The notes: generated by a model from the sequence alone, not told the origin. Shown: positions 24,150 to 33,476, counted from the stretch's first letter. The stretch is DNA of 64,000 nt from Leifsonia williamsii (GCF_030433685.1 NZ_JAROCF010000001.1:2728001-2792000); one strand, 5' to 3'. Numbers and translations: made by a program.

Positions 24150-25634
24150 CTGGCCCTCGGAATGGCCTCGGTCGCCTCGGCCGCCGTCACTCCGTCGACG
24201 ATCGACGCCACCAAGAAGGGCTCGATCACGATCCACAAGTACGAGATGCCCGCCGCGGGCCCCGGTGTGGAGGCCGACGGCGCCGACCACGGCGACCTCG
24301 CGGGTCTGACCCCGATGCAGGGCGTCGAGTTCACCATCACGAAGGTGAACAACGTCGATCTCACGACGAACGCCGGCTGGAAGACCGCGACCACCCTCAC
24401 CCCCGCACAGGCGCAGAGCCAGCTGTCGGCCACGAAGTCGGTGGTCACGACCGCCAGCACGGGCATCGCCAAGGCGAGCAACCTCGACCTGGGCCTCTAC
24501 TACGTCACGGAGACCAAGTACCCGGCGGGCGTCACCCCTGCCGCGCCGTTCCTGATCACCGTCCCGATGACCGACCCGGCCAACCTCGACAAGTGGATGT
24601 ACGACGTCCACGTCTACCCGAAGAACTCCAAGGTCGGCGGCTCCAAGACCGTCAAGGACGCCACCGAGATCGCGATGGGCGGCCCGGTCGACTGGACCAT
24701 CCTCGCCGACATCCCCGCGGGGCCGGCCACCGACGGCTACCGCATCGTCGACCCGCTGGACTCGCGGCTCACCTACTCGAAGGCCGACGTGTCGCTGACG
24801 TCGGGCGGCACGCTCACCACCTCCGACTACACGGCGACCCTCGACGCCGCCACCAACACGGTCACGATCGACGTCAACGCCGCGGGCCGCGCCAAGCTGG
24901 CCGCCGCGAAGACCGCCGACGCCTCCGCCCAGGTGAAGATCGTCCTCCACACCATCGTCAACGCCGTCAGCAACGGCATCGGCGAGGACGGTCACATCAT
25001 CAACGTCGGCTGGGTCTACCCCAACCAGGCCAGCTTCGTCATCAAGCCGGGCAAGCCCGGCGAGACCACCCCGGGCACCCCGACCGACCCGAACGTCCCG
25101 ACCACGCCGATCCCGGTCGGCCCGGTGGACACCAAGCTCGCCGCGATCAAGATCCACAAGCGCGCCGCCGAGAACCAGAGCATGTCGCTGGCCGGTGCCC
25201 AGTTCAAGCTCTACGCCACCGCGGCCGACGCCGCGGCGGGCACCAACCCGATCACCATCGACGGCACCAGCACGTGGACCACCGGGGCCGACGGCACCGT
25301 CTCGATCATCGGTCTGCGCCAGTCCGACTACGCCGACGCCGCCCAGCTCACCTCCACCACGGACCCGAAGTACCAGTACTTCTGGCTGGTCGAGACCAAG
25401 GCCCCCACGGGCCGTGAGCTGCTCGCCGAGCCGATCAAGACCACCGCGATGGGCCTCGGCGCCAACGCCACCACCCTCGAGATCGACAACGCCAAGCACA
25501 ACGACGGCTTCACGCTCCCCTTCACCGGCTCCACGCTCAGCGCCACCCTGTTCTACGGCGCTGGCGCACTCGTCCTCGCGGGCATCGTGATCGTCCTGAT
25601 CCGCGCCCGTCGCAAGACGACGCAGGAGAGCTGA
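24147..25634 (+). CDS. Major shaft pilin (SpaA/fimbrial isopeptide D2 family), LPFTG-anchored
   Basis: The backbone subunit of a sortase-assembled pilus. In the frame from the internal GTG at 24147 there are 495 residues. It carries the pilin motif VHVYPKN with the polymerising Lys159, a D2-type isopeptide domain (about 165-310), a Pro/Thr linker near 312-330, a CnaB domain with the E-box WLVETKAPTG, and the sorting signal LPFTG at 457-461 before a hydrophobic helix and RARRK. The first residues (LALGMASVASA) are only the second half of a signal peptide; the first half sits one base out of frame upstream (24089). Export of the product depends on whether that frameshift is real. The sortase gene follows. 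Confidence 0.87.
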   Translation: MLALGMASVASAAVTPSTIDATKKGSITIHKYEMPAAGPGVEADGADHGDLAGLTPMQGVEFTITKVNNVDLTTNAGWKTATTLTPAQAQSQLSATKSVVTTASTGIAKASNLDLGLYYVTETKYPAGVTPAAPFLITVPMTDPANLDKWMYDVHVYPKNSKVGGSKTVKDATEIAMGGPVDWTILADIPAGPATDGYRIVDPLDSRLTYSKADVSLTSGGTLTTSDYTATLDAATNTVTIDVNAAGRAKLAAAKTADASAQVKIVLHTIVNAVSNGIGEDGHIINVGWVYPNQASFVIKPGKPGETTPGTPTDPNVPTTPIPVGPVDTKLAAIKIHKRAAENQSMSLAGAQFKLYATAADAAAGTNPITIDGTSTWTTGADGTVSIIGLRQSDYADAAQLTSTTDPKYQYFWLVETKAPTGRELLAEPIKTTAMGLGANATTLEIDNAKHNDGFTLPFTGSTLSATLFYGAGALVLAGIVIVLIRARRKTTQES

Positions 25635-25659
25635 GTCCGTCTCCGGACCCAGCCTCCCT

Positions 25660-25691
25660 CCGGGGGGAAGGCCGTACGGCCTTCCCCCCGG
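25660..25691 (+). terminator. 32-bp perfect palindrome between pilin and sortase genes
   Basis: A GC-rich stem of 14 bp with a GTAC loop (centre 25675/25676), 25 nt after the pilin stop, with no T run. It is likely a partial terminator or 3' stabiliser that keeps pilin mRNA more abundant than sortase mRNA. Confidence 0.7.
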
Positions 25692-25725
25692 TCCCGTTCC
25701 CTGCCCGATGAGAGGAGTGGTGATC

Positions 25726-26718
25726 GTGCGAGCGACCATCGTCCGGCCCCAGGGCCTGCTGATCCGGCTGCTGCTCCTGCTCGGCGTCGCCATCGGCCTC
25801 GGCCTCATCCTTTACCCCGCCGCGGCCACCTGGTTCTCGGACCGCGCCCACGCCGCACAGCTGCAGAGCTATGCCACGACCGCCGCCGGCCTCGGCGAGG
25901 CCCGCACCAACGCCTTGCTGCGAGAGGCGGCCTCCTACAACGAGCACCTTCCCTACGGGCAGCTGCGCGATCCGTACTCGACCACGGCACCCGGCACTCC
26001 CGCGACCTCCGCCTCCACGGCGTACGCCGCCTACGCCGGCCAGCTCACGGTGGCCGGCAACCAGGTCATGTCGCGCATCACCGTCCCGGCGATCGGTCTC
26101 AGCCTGCCGATCTTCCACGGCACCAGCACGCAGACCCTCGACAAGGGTGTCGGCCACCTCTTCGGTTCCTCGCTTCCGGTCGGCGGACCGGGCACCCACG
26201 CCGTTCTGACCGCGCACTCCGGCCTCGTGGACGCGACGATGTTCACCGACCTGCACGAGCTCCGGCGCGGCGACACGTTCATCGTCACCACGCTCGGCCG
26301 GGCGCTCACCTACCGCGTCGACCGCATCGACATCGTCAAGCCCGACGACATCAGCCTGCTCCGCATCGTCCCCGGCGAGGATCACGTCACCCTCGTCACC
26401 TGCACGCCCATCCACGTGAACTCGCATCGGCTCCTGGTCCGCGGCACGCGCGTCCCCGACTCCCCGGAGACGGCCCGCAGGGTCGCGGCAGCCACCGCCC
26501 CGGACGCCGGCTTCCCGTGGTGGCTGCTCCTGCTGCTGGCGCCTCTGGCGGCCAGCGCGGTCTTCCTGCTGCTTCCACAGCGACGCACCCCCGCCTCCAC
26601 CCTCCGGACGCCCGCGGGTTCCGCGGAGCCCCCGGGCGTCCTCGAACAGGCCGCCTTCCCGGCCGCACTCGTCGACACGGCGCCGACGCCCGTCCAGCCG
26701 GCGTCCCTTCGCGTATGA
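25726..26718 (+). CDS. Class C (pilin-polymerising) sortase
   Basis: A membrane transpeptidase that joins the LPXTG Thr of one pilin to the pilin-motif Lys of the next. About 330 residues: an N-terminal signal-anchor (about 8-28); a class C lid with Asp82-Pro-Tyr (DPY), which plugs the active site; catalytic His164 in TAHSG, Cys226 in TLVTCTP and Arg239 in RLLVRG; and a second transmembrane helix near 264-285 with a C-terminal tail, both typical of class C. AGAGGAG at 25711-25717 favours the GTG at 25726 over the in-frame ATG at 25708. It directly follows the pilin gene. Confidence 0.93.
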   Translation: MRATIVRPQGLLIRLLLLLGVAIGLGLILYPAAATWFSDRAHAAQLQSYATTAAGLGEARTNALLREAASYNEHLPYGQLRDPYSTTAPGTPATSASTAYAAYAGQLTVAGNQVMSRITVPAIGLSLPIFHGTSTQTLDKGVGHLFGSSLPVGGPGTHAVLTAHSGLVDATMFTDLHELRRGDTFIVTTLGRALTYRVDRIDIVKPDDISLLRIVPGEDHVTLVTCTPIHVNSHRLLVRGTRVPDSPETARRVAAATAPDAGFPWWLLLLLAPLAASAVFLLLPQRRTPASTLRTPAGSAEPPGVLEQAAFPAALVDTAPTPVQPASLRV

Positions 26719-26786
26719 GACCGGCCTGAGCGGCGGCGCCCGTGGAGCACGCAGTGCGCCGGCTGCCGTCGCCGCCTCCGCCGTCC

Positions 26787-26811
26787 CTCCCGCCCATCGT
26801 GCCGGCGGGAG
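26787..26811 (+). terminator. Hairpin after the sortase gene
   Basis: An 8-bp stem CTCCCGCC/GGCGGGAG with a 9-nt loop, in the 180-bp gap between the sortase and the LuxR regulator. There is no T run, so it is a possible weak terminator. Confidence 0.4.
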
Positions 26812-26899
26812 CCGCCCAATCCGGCGGCGGCGGACCCTCGGCCGCCGCCCGGACGTCCGATCATCGACCCGATACCGCCCCAACTGAAGACAGAGCGAG

Positions 26900-29521
26900 A
26901 TGTTCCTGACACCCACCCCGCCCGGCCGACCGTTCGACAAGGGGCACCGATCCCCCGACACCCGCTCCGCCGACCCGGACGCAGCAGTAATCGCCGTCCG
27001 CGAGCGACAGGCGCGCGACGCGTTCCGGCACCTCACCGAAGGGGTGTCCGTCGATGTCATCGGACCGCGCCTGTCGGGGCGCTCGACCATCGTCGACCGC
27101 GTCGAGCGGTTGTGCGCGGGCGCCGGGATGTCGACGCTCACCGTGTCGGGCGTGGCGGACGCCCTCCCCTACGACGGCGTGCGCGCCGCGCTCGCCAGGG
27201 CCGGTGCCGGGCAGCCGGCCGCGCCCGTGCCCTCGTCCGCGCTCGTCCAGCGCCTCGGGGAGCTGGGCGTCCGCGCGATCCTCGTCGATGACGCCGATCT
27301 GCTCGACGCAGCCTCGTGGAGCGCCGTGCGGCTCGCGCACCGGGCCTTCGGCATCACGCTGCTCGTCACCACCGCACCGGTGAACGGCCGCCCGGCCCGC
27401 TCCACCGCGGAGGTCGCCGGGGCCTCCGCGCACCTCCGTCTCGAGCCGCTCGACGGCAGCGCCGTGCACGACCTGCTCCAGGCGCACCTCGGCGGACAGG
27501 TGGCCCCGTCGCTGGTGGGCGGCGTGCTCATGAAATCCGGCGGCCTCGTCGGCGTCGCCTGCGCCCTGGTCCGAGCCTCGATCGGGACGGGCCGCGCCCG
27601 CCAGGGCGACGGCGCCGGGCTCGACGCCGTCGAGCCGTGGGACGACGGCCTGGCCGCGGTCTACGGCGCACTGCTCTCCGATCTGGATCCGATGGAGGTC
27701 GACGCCGTCGAGCTCCTCGCCACGATCGGGACCGTCGAGGTCGAGGCGGCGGCACGACTGGTCGGCGGCGAGCTGCTCGAACGGCTCGAGAGCGCCGGAC
27801 GCGTGCAGATGTTCACCCCGCACGGCGTCCCGCTGGTCGCGGTGAACCCGCCCGGCCTCGCCGACTTCTTCGCCCGCAGCACACCCGGCATCCGTCGCCG
27901 GCGGATCATGGCGGCGATGGCGGCGCACGGCGCGGAAGCCGGTCGGATCGCGATCGATCCCCGCGCCACGGCGACGCCGGAGCCTGCGGGCGACGACCAG
28001 CTCCCCTTCATCGCCCGCATGTTCTCCGAGACGGGCGCTGCGCGGTTGCAGCGGGCACTGACGCGATGGAACTCGGCCCCGTCCGTGCACACCGCGCTGC
28101 CGGTGATCACGCTCGGGCTGGGCAGGAGCGGCGACCGTCACCTCCTGGACCGCGTCATCGCAGGAACACCGATCGACGAGTGCGCCCCGCGGGACGAGCT
28201 GACCTTCCGGTATCTCCGTTCCCGCTGGGCCGTCCAGGTGTCGCCGGAGCCGGCCGAGGCCGAGGCCGCGCTCGTCGGAGGCTGCGCCGGCTCCTTCCGG
28301 TTCCGCGACGCCCTGACCGCCCTCCTCATCGCGCTGCGCATCGAGCGCACCGGGATCAGCACGGCGGCCCTCGACGAGCTGACCGAGCTGAGCCGCGGCG
28401 ACGGCGCGAACGGACAGCTCGCGCGACTCGCTCTTGCCTTCGCCCTCAGCTGCGGCGGCGACGCCGAGGAGGCCTTGCGGCTGCTGCCGGCCGACGACGC
28501 CGACGGCTCCGAGCTGCTGATCGCCCACCTCCAGGTGGGGCGCGGGCTGGCGCTCTGCGCGGCAGGGCGGTTCGTCGAGGCGTCGACGTGGGCCTCGCTG
28601 CACGTCGACGCGTCCGTCGCAGGCGGCGAGCGGATCGCGCTGGCCGGCCACGCCTACGTCGCCGTACTGTCCGCCGCGGCGATGGGGCAGCTCGACAAGG
28701 CGCTGGCGACGGCGAAGCTCGCCATCAGTCTCGGGGCGTCCGCCGGCTGTCTCCTGTTCGACACCGACAGGGCGCTGCTCAACCTGACGTCGATCATCGC
28801 GCTGCAACTCGGCAAGGATGCCGCGGCGGAATCGTTCGCCGCCCATGCCCGCTCGCTCCGGGGCGGCAGCGACGCGCTGCCGTTCAACGCCCCCGGGTTC
28901 GTGGAGGCCGCACGCCAGCTCCATCGCGGCTCCCCCGCGAAGGCGGCGGCCATGCAGCGCGTGCTGGCGGACGACCTGCACGGGCGGGGCCTGACCTTCG
29001 CGGCCGACTTCGCCACGATGCTGTCGCTCAACGCCGAGTTCGACCGTGACCTGGCCGCCCGCTTCCGCGAGCGGGGAGAGGTGCTGGGTGGTGCGCGCTA
29101 CCTGGCCTACCTCGACGGCCGGTCCGCGCTCGAACGTCAGGACGCCGACGGACTGCTCGACAGCGTCCGCCGGCTCCGCGCCCACGGCGCCAGGGACGAG
29201 GCCCTCATGCTGGCGACGCACGCTCGGCGCATCCTCCGCGACAACGGGCGGAACGAGGAGGCGGAGGCGGCGGCGGCCGAGATCAGCGCCCTGCTCGAGG
29301 CGGGCGCGTCCGGCGCCACCGAGCTCGGCCGCACCCGACTCGAGCTGACCAGCAGGGAGCTGGAGCTCGTCCGGCTCGTCGGCGCGGGGCTCAGCAATGC
29401 GGACATCGCCGCGCATCTCCACATCAGCGTGCGGACGGTCGACACGCACCTGCGGAACATCCGCAAGAAGGCGGGCGCCAGCTCGCGCGACGATCTGGGG
29501 ATGCTCGCGACCGGCGACTGA
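26900..29521 (+). CDS. Large LuxR-family regulator with N-terminal ATPase-like domain (LAL type)
   Basis: An 873-residue transcription regulator. The N-terminal NTPase-like domain has a Walker A-like GPRLSGRST (55-63) and a Walker B-like AILVDDADLLD near 131; the Walker A keeps Gly and Ser/Thr but has Arg where Lys is normal, so ATP hydrolysis is uncertain. A long helical-repeat middle (about 370-800) precedes a C-terminal LuxR HTH (about 808-870; LTSRELELVRLVGAGLSNAD and RTVDTHLRNIRKKAG). It follows the pilin-sortase pair on the same strand. Control of the pilus locus is an inference from position. Confidence 0.88.
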   Translation: MFLTPTPPGRPFDKGHRSPDTRSADPDAAVIAVRERQARDAFRHLTEGVSVDVIGPRLSGRSTIVDRVERLCAGAGMSTLTVSGVADALPYDGVRAALARAGAGQPAAPVPSSALVQRLGELGVRAILVDDADLLDAASWSAVRLAHRAFGITLLVTTAPVNGRPARSTAEVAGASAHLRLEPLDGSAVHDLLQAHLGGQVAPSLVGGVLMKSGGLVGVACALVRASIGTGRARQGDGAGLDAVEPWDDGLAAVYGALLSDLDPMEVDAVELLATIGTVEVEAAARLVGGELLERLESAGRVQMFTPHGVPLVAVNPPGLADFFARSTPGIRRRRIMAAMAAHGAEAGRIAIDPRATATPEPAGDDQLPFIARMFSETGAARLQRALTRWNSAPSVHTALPVITLGLGRSGDRHLLDRVIAGTPIDECAPRDELTFRYLRSRWAVQVSPEPAEAEAALVGGCAGSFRFRDALTALLIALRIERTGISTAALDELTELSRGDGANGQLARLALAFALSCGGDAEEALRLLPADDADGSELLIAHLQVGRGLALCAAGRFVEASTWASLHVDASVAGGERIALAGHAYVAVLSAAAMGQLDKALATAKLAISLGASAGCLLFDTDRALLNLTSIIALQLGKDAAAESFAAHARSLRGGSDALPFNAPGFVEAARQLHRGSPAKAAAMQRVLADDLHGRGLTFAADFATMLSLNAEFDRDLAARFRERGEVLGGARYLAYLDGRSALERQDADGLLDSVRRLRAHGARDEALMLATHARRILRDNGRNEEAEAAAAEISALLEAGASGATELGRTRLELTSRELELVRLVGAGLSNADIAAHLHISVRTVDTHLRNIRKKAGASSRDDLGMLATGD

Positions 29522-29543
29522 TCGCCCCAGGCAGACGCCCGGG

Positions 29544-30284
29544 TCAGACGACCCCGGTGGTCCCCAGCAGCGCGCCGATGACGAACGTCGCGAGCAGCGC
29601 CAGCGCTCCTCCGATCACCAGTCGCAGGACGGACCGGCCGCGGGCGCTGCCGCCGATCCATGCGGCCACGTAGCCCGTCACCGCGAGCGCAGCGAGCACG
29701 ATCACGAACGTGAGCGGGATGCGGATGACCTCCGGCAGCAGGATGGTCAGCAGCGGGAGGATGCCGCCGATCGTGAAGGCGACCGCCGACGCGATCGCCG
29801 CGTGCCAGGGGCTCACCACGTCGTCCTGGTCGATGCCGAGCTCCGCGGACAGGTGCGCGGCGAGGGCGTCGTGCTCGGTGAGCTCGAGCGCGACCTGGCG
29901 GGCCGTCTCCGGGCGCAGGCCCTTGGCCTCGTAGAGGCCGGTCAGCTCGGCGAGCTCCTCCTCGGGCATCGTGGCGAGCTCCCGGCGCTCCTTCGCGATG
30001 AGGGCGTGCTCGCTGTCGCGCTGGCTGCTGACCGACACGTACTCGCCGAGCGCCATCGAGATCGCGCCGCCCACCAGGGCCGCGAGGCCGGCCGTGAGGA
30101 TGGCCGGCACCGCAGGCGTCGCGCTCGCGACGCCGACGACGACCGCCGCGACGGACACGATGCCGTCGTTCGCGCCGAGCACGCCGGCGCGCAGCCAGTT
30201 CAGCCGCTGCGCGAGCCCTTCCCGGTGCGGCTCGTCGGGATGCGCCCCGGCCACGCTGTTGTCGGGCATCTTCTCGTCGGCCAT
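29544..30284 (-). CDS. VIT1/CCC1 family membrane transporter (stand-alone)
   Basis: A 246-residue Fe/Mn transporter-like protein of the vacuolar iron transporter family. Five hydrophobic segments are seen; LGANDGIVSVAAVVVGVA is TM1 and ISMALGEYVSVSSQRDSE is TM2 with its metal-binding helix. The cytoplasmic MPEEELAELTGLYEAKGL stretch is the Glu-rich metal-binding domain. Unlike the gene at 9765 it has no ferritin-like domain. TAGGCT (30291-30296) lies 6 nt before the ATG, so it is probably leaderless, and that box overlaps the stop codon of the upstream DUF2127 gene. Confidence 0.9.
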   Translation of the reverse strand: MADEKMPDNSVAGAHPDEPHREGLAQRLNWLRAGVLGANDGIVSVAAVVVGVASATPAVPAILTAGLAALVGGAISMALGEYVSVSSQRDSEHALIAKERRELATMPEEELAELTGLYEAKGLRPETARQVALELTEHDALAAHLSAELGIDQDDVVSPWHAAIASAVAFTIGGILPLLTILLPEVIRIPLTFVIVLAALAVTGYVAAWIGGSARGRSVLRLVIGGALALLATFVIGALLGTTGVV

Positions 30285-30290
30285 GCCCTC

Positions 30291-30296
30291 AGCCTA
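30291..30296 (-). promoter_or_regulatory. -10 box of the VIT1 gene, inside the DUF2127 stop
   Basis: TAGGCT on the minus strand, 6 nt before the ATG at 30284. Its first three bases are the TAG stop of the DUF2127 gene. Confidence 0.45.
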
Positions 30297-30779
30297 GGAA
30301 ACCCGGCGGCGGATCCGGTACTCCCGCACCGTCAGCGCGACCACGAGGAGGTCGAACACCGTGAGCGCGAGCATGGTCCAGGTGAAGTGCACAACCATGC
30401 GGTAGCACTGGAACACGATGAACAGCCCGAGGAAGCCGATCATCCACGGGTAGGCCCAGAGCCGCTCGCGCAGCACCGCCCACACCAGCACGACCTTCAC
30501 GATGCCGTGGGCCAGCAGGTACAGCGCGCCGAACAGCGTCGCCGAGCCGGTGAGGTGCTGGCTCGCCGTGACGAGGAGGTTCGCGAACCGGTCGTGCGGA
30601 TCCTCGGCCAGCTCGTGCTGCGTCGCCCAGCGCACCACCGCGTGCACCCTCTGGGGTGACGCGAACAACAGCAGCACGCCTCCCACCAGCTCCAGCACGC
30701 CGTCGAGGCCCTTGAGGATCACCGTGATCCGGAAGGTGCGCTCCAGCGCCGCGTCGCGGCGGGAGGGCGCGGCCGTCAT
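30294..30779 (-). CDS. DUF2127 domain membrane protein
   Basis: 161 residues with four hydrophobic segments and the DUF2127 N-terminal block (FRITVILKGLDGVLELVGGV), plus a conserved LYLLAHGIVKVVLVWAVLRE segment. The function of this small integral membrane family is unknown. The ATG overlaps the TGA of the helicase gene upstream (ATGA), so the two are coupled although no functional link is known. The C-terminal RIRRR tail would be cytoplasmic. Confidence 0.87.
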   Translation of the reverse strand: MTAAPSRRDAALERTFRITVILKGLDGVLELVGGVLLLFASPQRVHAVVRWATQHELAEDPHDRFANLLVTASQHLTGSATLFGALYLLAHGIVKVVLVWAVLRERLWAYPWMIGFLGLFIVFQCYRMVVHFTWTMLALTVFDLLVVALTVREYRIRRRVS

Positions 30780-32617
30780 CCCCGGCCCAGCCGCTTCCGG
30801 AGGTACTCGATGCGCGCCTGCAGCTGCGACACGCTCGCCTGTGCGACCGCGGGGCCGCCGCAGACGCGGCGCAGCTCGGCGTGGATCAGTCCGTGCGGCT
30901 CCCCCGAGTTCTTCGAGTAGAGCCCGACCAGGCTGTTGAGCAGCTGACGCTGCTCCTTGAGGTTGCGGTGCAGCGGCGCAGGCGGGTGCCCCTCGGCCGC
31001 CGCCGGGCGCGACGAGTGCCGCCGCGCCTGCCGCTGCTGGCGCTGCATGAGGAGCTCGTGCACCTGCTCCGGTTCGAGAATGCCGGGGAGGCCGATGAAG
31101 TCGAGCTCCTCGTCGGTGCCGGGCACGGCGAAGGTGCCGAACTCCTTGCCGTCGTACACGACGCGGTCGAAGTTCGCCTCGGAGCCGAGCGCCTCGTACG
31201 CGAACAGCTCGGTGAGGGACTCGGAGGCGCGGTCCTCGCGGTTCGCCTCGGCCATCATGGCGTCCTCGGGGTTCCACAGGTCGCCCTCGGCGTTCTCGTC
31301 CGTCGGCCGGTCGAGCGCGTGGTCGCGCTCCAGCTCCAGGGCGTTCGCGAGCGCCATCAGGTTCGGCACGTTCGGCAGGAACACCGACGCCGTCTCGCCG
31401 CGCCGGCGGGCACGCACGAAGCGGCCGATCGCCTGCGCGAAGAACAGCGGGGTGGAGGCGCTGGTCGCGTAGACCCCGACCGCGAGCCGGGGCACGTCGA
31501 CGCCCTCCGACACCATGCGCACGGCGACCATCCAGCGCGAGGTGCCCTTGGCGAACTCCTCGATGCGGTCGCTCGCCTCCTTCTCGTCCGAGAGCACGAC
31601 CGTGACCGGCTCGCCGGAGATCTGCTGCAGGAGGTCGGCGTACGCGCGGGCGGCGTAGTGGTCGGTCGCGATGACGAGGCCGCCGGCGTCCGGGATCGCG
31701 TTGCGCACCTCGGTGAGGCGGCGGTCCGCCGCGCTCAGCACCGCGGGGATCCATTCGCCCCGCGGGTCGAGCGCCGTGCGCCACGCCTGCGCGGTGATGT
31801 CCTTGGTGTTGCCCTCGCCGAGCCGCGCCTCCATCTCGTCGCCGGTCTTGGTGCGCCAGCGCATCTGGCCGGCGTAGACCATGAAGATGACGGGACGGAC
31901 GACGCCGTCCTCGAGGGCGCGGCCGTAGCCGTAGTTGTAGTCGGTGAGGGAGGTGCGGATGCCCTGCTTGTCCGGCAGGTACGTGACGAACGGGATCGGC
32001 GCGGTGTCGGAGCGGAACGGCGTACCGGTCAGCGACAGCCGCCGCTCCGCGCGTTCGAACGCCTCCCGGATGCCGTCGCCCCAGCTGAGCGCATCGCCGC
32101 CGTGATGCACCTCGTCGAGGATGACCAGCGTCTTCGCACCCTCGGTGATGTCCTTGTGCAGGCTCGGCCGCATCGCGACCTGCGCGTAGGTGACGGCGAC
32201 GCCCTTGTAGTGGCGGGCGTAGCGGCCGTCGGCGTTCTTGAACTCGGGGTCGATGTGGAGGCCGACACGCGACGCCGCCTCCGCCCACTGCCGCTTCAGG
32301 TGCTCGGTCGGCGCCACGACGGTCACCCGCTCGACGACGCGGCGGTTGATCAGCTCGGTCGCGAGCCGGAGCGCGAAGGTCGTCTTGCCGGCGCCGGGCG
32401 TCGCCGCCGCGAGGAAGTCCTTCGGCTCGGTGCGGAAGTACTCGTCGAGCGCCTCCGCCTGCCAGGCGCGCAGCTTGCCCGCGGTGCCCCATGCGGCGCG
32501 CTCGGGGAACGACGGGGACAGGTGCTCTGCGGCGAAGCTGCCGGCGTGCGCGCCCGGACCGGTGCCTTCGTCGGGTGCCGGGCCCGCATCGGGCTCTGGC
32601 AGTGCTGTCGTCTCCAC
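30776..32617 (-). CDS. DEAD/DEAH-box superfamily 2 helicase
   Basis: About 613 residues from the chosen start. An SF2 helicase core: motif I AATPGAGKTTFA, motif II DEVHH (a DEVH-type Walker B), motif III LTGTP, motif V-like VSEGVDVPRL and motif VI QAIGRFVRARRRGE. The C-terminal extension (about 430-613) has QRQQRQARR and a helical end (QLQARIEYLRKRLGRG). Similar proteins in actinobacteria are annotated as restriction/repair-type helicases; the role is unknown. TAAACT (32626-32631) ends 8 nt before the GTG at 32617, supporting a leaderless start and excluding the upstream ATG at 32689. Divergent from the SGNH gene. Confidence 0.9.
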   Translation of the reverse strand: METTALPEPDAGPAPDEGTGPGAHAGSFAAEHLSPSFPERAAWGTAGKLRAWQAEALDEYFRTEPKDFLAAATPGAGKTTFALRLATELINRRVVERVTVVAPTEHLKRQWAEAASRVGLHIDPEFKNADGRYARHYKGVAVTYAQVAMRPSLHKDITEGAKTLVILDEVHHGGDALSWGDGIREAFERAERRLSLTGTPFRSDTAPIPFVTYLPDKQGIRTSLTDYNYGYGRALEDGVVRPVIFMVYAGQMRWRTKTGDEMEARLGEGNTKDITAQAWRTALDPRGEWIPAVLSAADRRLTEVRNAIPDAGGLVIATDHYAARAYADLLQQISGEPVTVVLSDEKEASDRIEEFAKGTSRWMVAVRMVSEGVDVPRLAVGVYATSASTPLFFAQAIGRFVRARRRGETASVFLPNVPNLMALANALELERDHALDRPTDENAEGDLWNPEDAMMAEANREDRASESLTELFAYEALGSEANFDRVVYDGKEFGTFAVPGTDEELDFIGLPGILEPEQVHELLMQRQQRQARRHSSRPAAAEGHPPAPLHRNLKEQRQLLNSLVGLYSKNSGEPHGLIHAELRRVCGGPAVAQASVSQLQARIEYLRKRLGRG

Positions 32618-32625
32618 TTGACCCG

Positions 32626-32631
32626 AGTTTA
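32626..32631 (-). promoter_or_regulatory. -10 box of the helicase-DUF2127 operon
   Basis: TAAACT on the minus strand, 8 nt before the GTG at 32617. Confidence 0.45.
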
Positions 32632-32675
32632 CCGTGCCCCCACCGACACCCCCGCCGGGCGCCGCCGCCGCGAGG

Positions 32676-32681
32676 CAGAAT
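32676..32681 (+). promoter_or_regulatory. -10 box of the SGNH hydrolase gene
   Basis: CAGAAT, 6 nt before the ATG at 32688. A GGAGG lies in that 6-nt gap but is too close to act as a ribosome-binding site. Confidence 0.4.
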
Positions 32682-32687
32682 GGAGGC

Positions 32688-33476
32688 ATGGTCGAAGCGC
32701 AGCATCCGTGGTCCCGCTACGTCGCCCTCGGCGACTCGTTCACGGAGGGCATCGGCGATCCGGAGCCGGCGAGCCCGGGCGGCCACCGCGGCTGGGCGGA
32801 CCGCGTCGCCGAGGTGCTCTCGCAGCAGACGGAGGACTTCGCGTACGCGAACCTCGCCGTGCGCGGCAAGCTCATCAAGCAGATCCTCGACGAGCAGGTG
32901 GAGCCGGCCGTCGCCCTCCGCCCGGACCTCATCACGATCTCGGCGGGAGGCAACGACGTCATCCGCCCCGGCACCGACCCCGACCAGATCGCGGCGCTGT
33001 TCGACGAGGCCGTGCGGCGGCTCAGCGTCGACGGCGCGACGATCGTCGTCTTCACCGGCGTGGACGTCGGATTCTCGCCCGTCTTCCGCGGCATCCGCGG
33101 CAAGGTCGCGATCTACAACGAGAATGTGCGCGCCATCGCCGCCCGCTACGACTGCATCGTCGCGGACCAGTGGGCGCTGACCGACATCCAGGACCAGCGG
33201 ATGTGGGCGCCCGACCGCCTCCACCTCGCCCCGCTCGGCCACCACACGGTCGCGAGGATGGTGCTCGCGGCGCTCAACGTCGAGAATGACCTGCAGCCCC
33301 AGCAGCCGGAGCCGCTGCCGCCGCGCACGTGGCGGCAGGCCCGCTCCGAGGACCTCTCGTGGGCGCGGGAGTACCTCGTGCCGTGGGTGCTGCGGCGCAT
33401 CCGGCACCAGTCCTCCGGCGACCACATCACGGCGAAGCGGCCGCAGGCGGGGCCGTTCCTGATCAGCGGGGACTGA
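32688..33476 (+). CDS. SGNH/GDSL hydrolase family protein
   Basis: 262 residues of the GDSL esterase/lipase fold. Block I is YVALGDSFTEGIGD with the nucleophile Ser in GDS, block II has a conserved Gly in NLAVRGK, block III is ISAGGNDV, and block V is WAPDRLHLAPLGH with the catalytic Asp and His. No signal peptide is present, so it acts in the cytoplasm. The substrate is unknown; esterase, thioesterase or carbohydrate deacylase are possible. Convergent with the D,D-carboxypeptidase gene, with a 27-bp gap. Confidence 0.9.
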   Translation: MVEAQHPWSRYVALGDSFTEGIGDPEPASPGGHRGWADRVAEVLSQQTEDFAYANLAVRGKLIKQILDEQVEPAVALRPDLITISAGGNDVIRPGTDPDQIAALFDEAVRRLSVDGATIVVFTGVDVGFSPVFRGIRGKVAIYNENVRAIAARYDCIVADQWALTDIQDQRMWAPDRLHLAPLGHHTVARMVLAALNVENDLQPQQPEPLPPRTWRQARSEDLSWAREYLVPWVLRRIRHQSSGDHITAKRPQAGPFLISGD

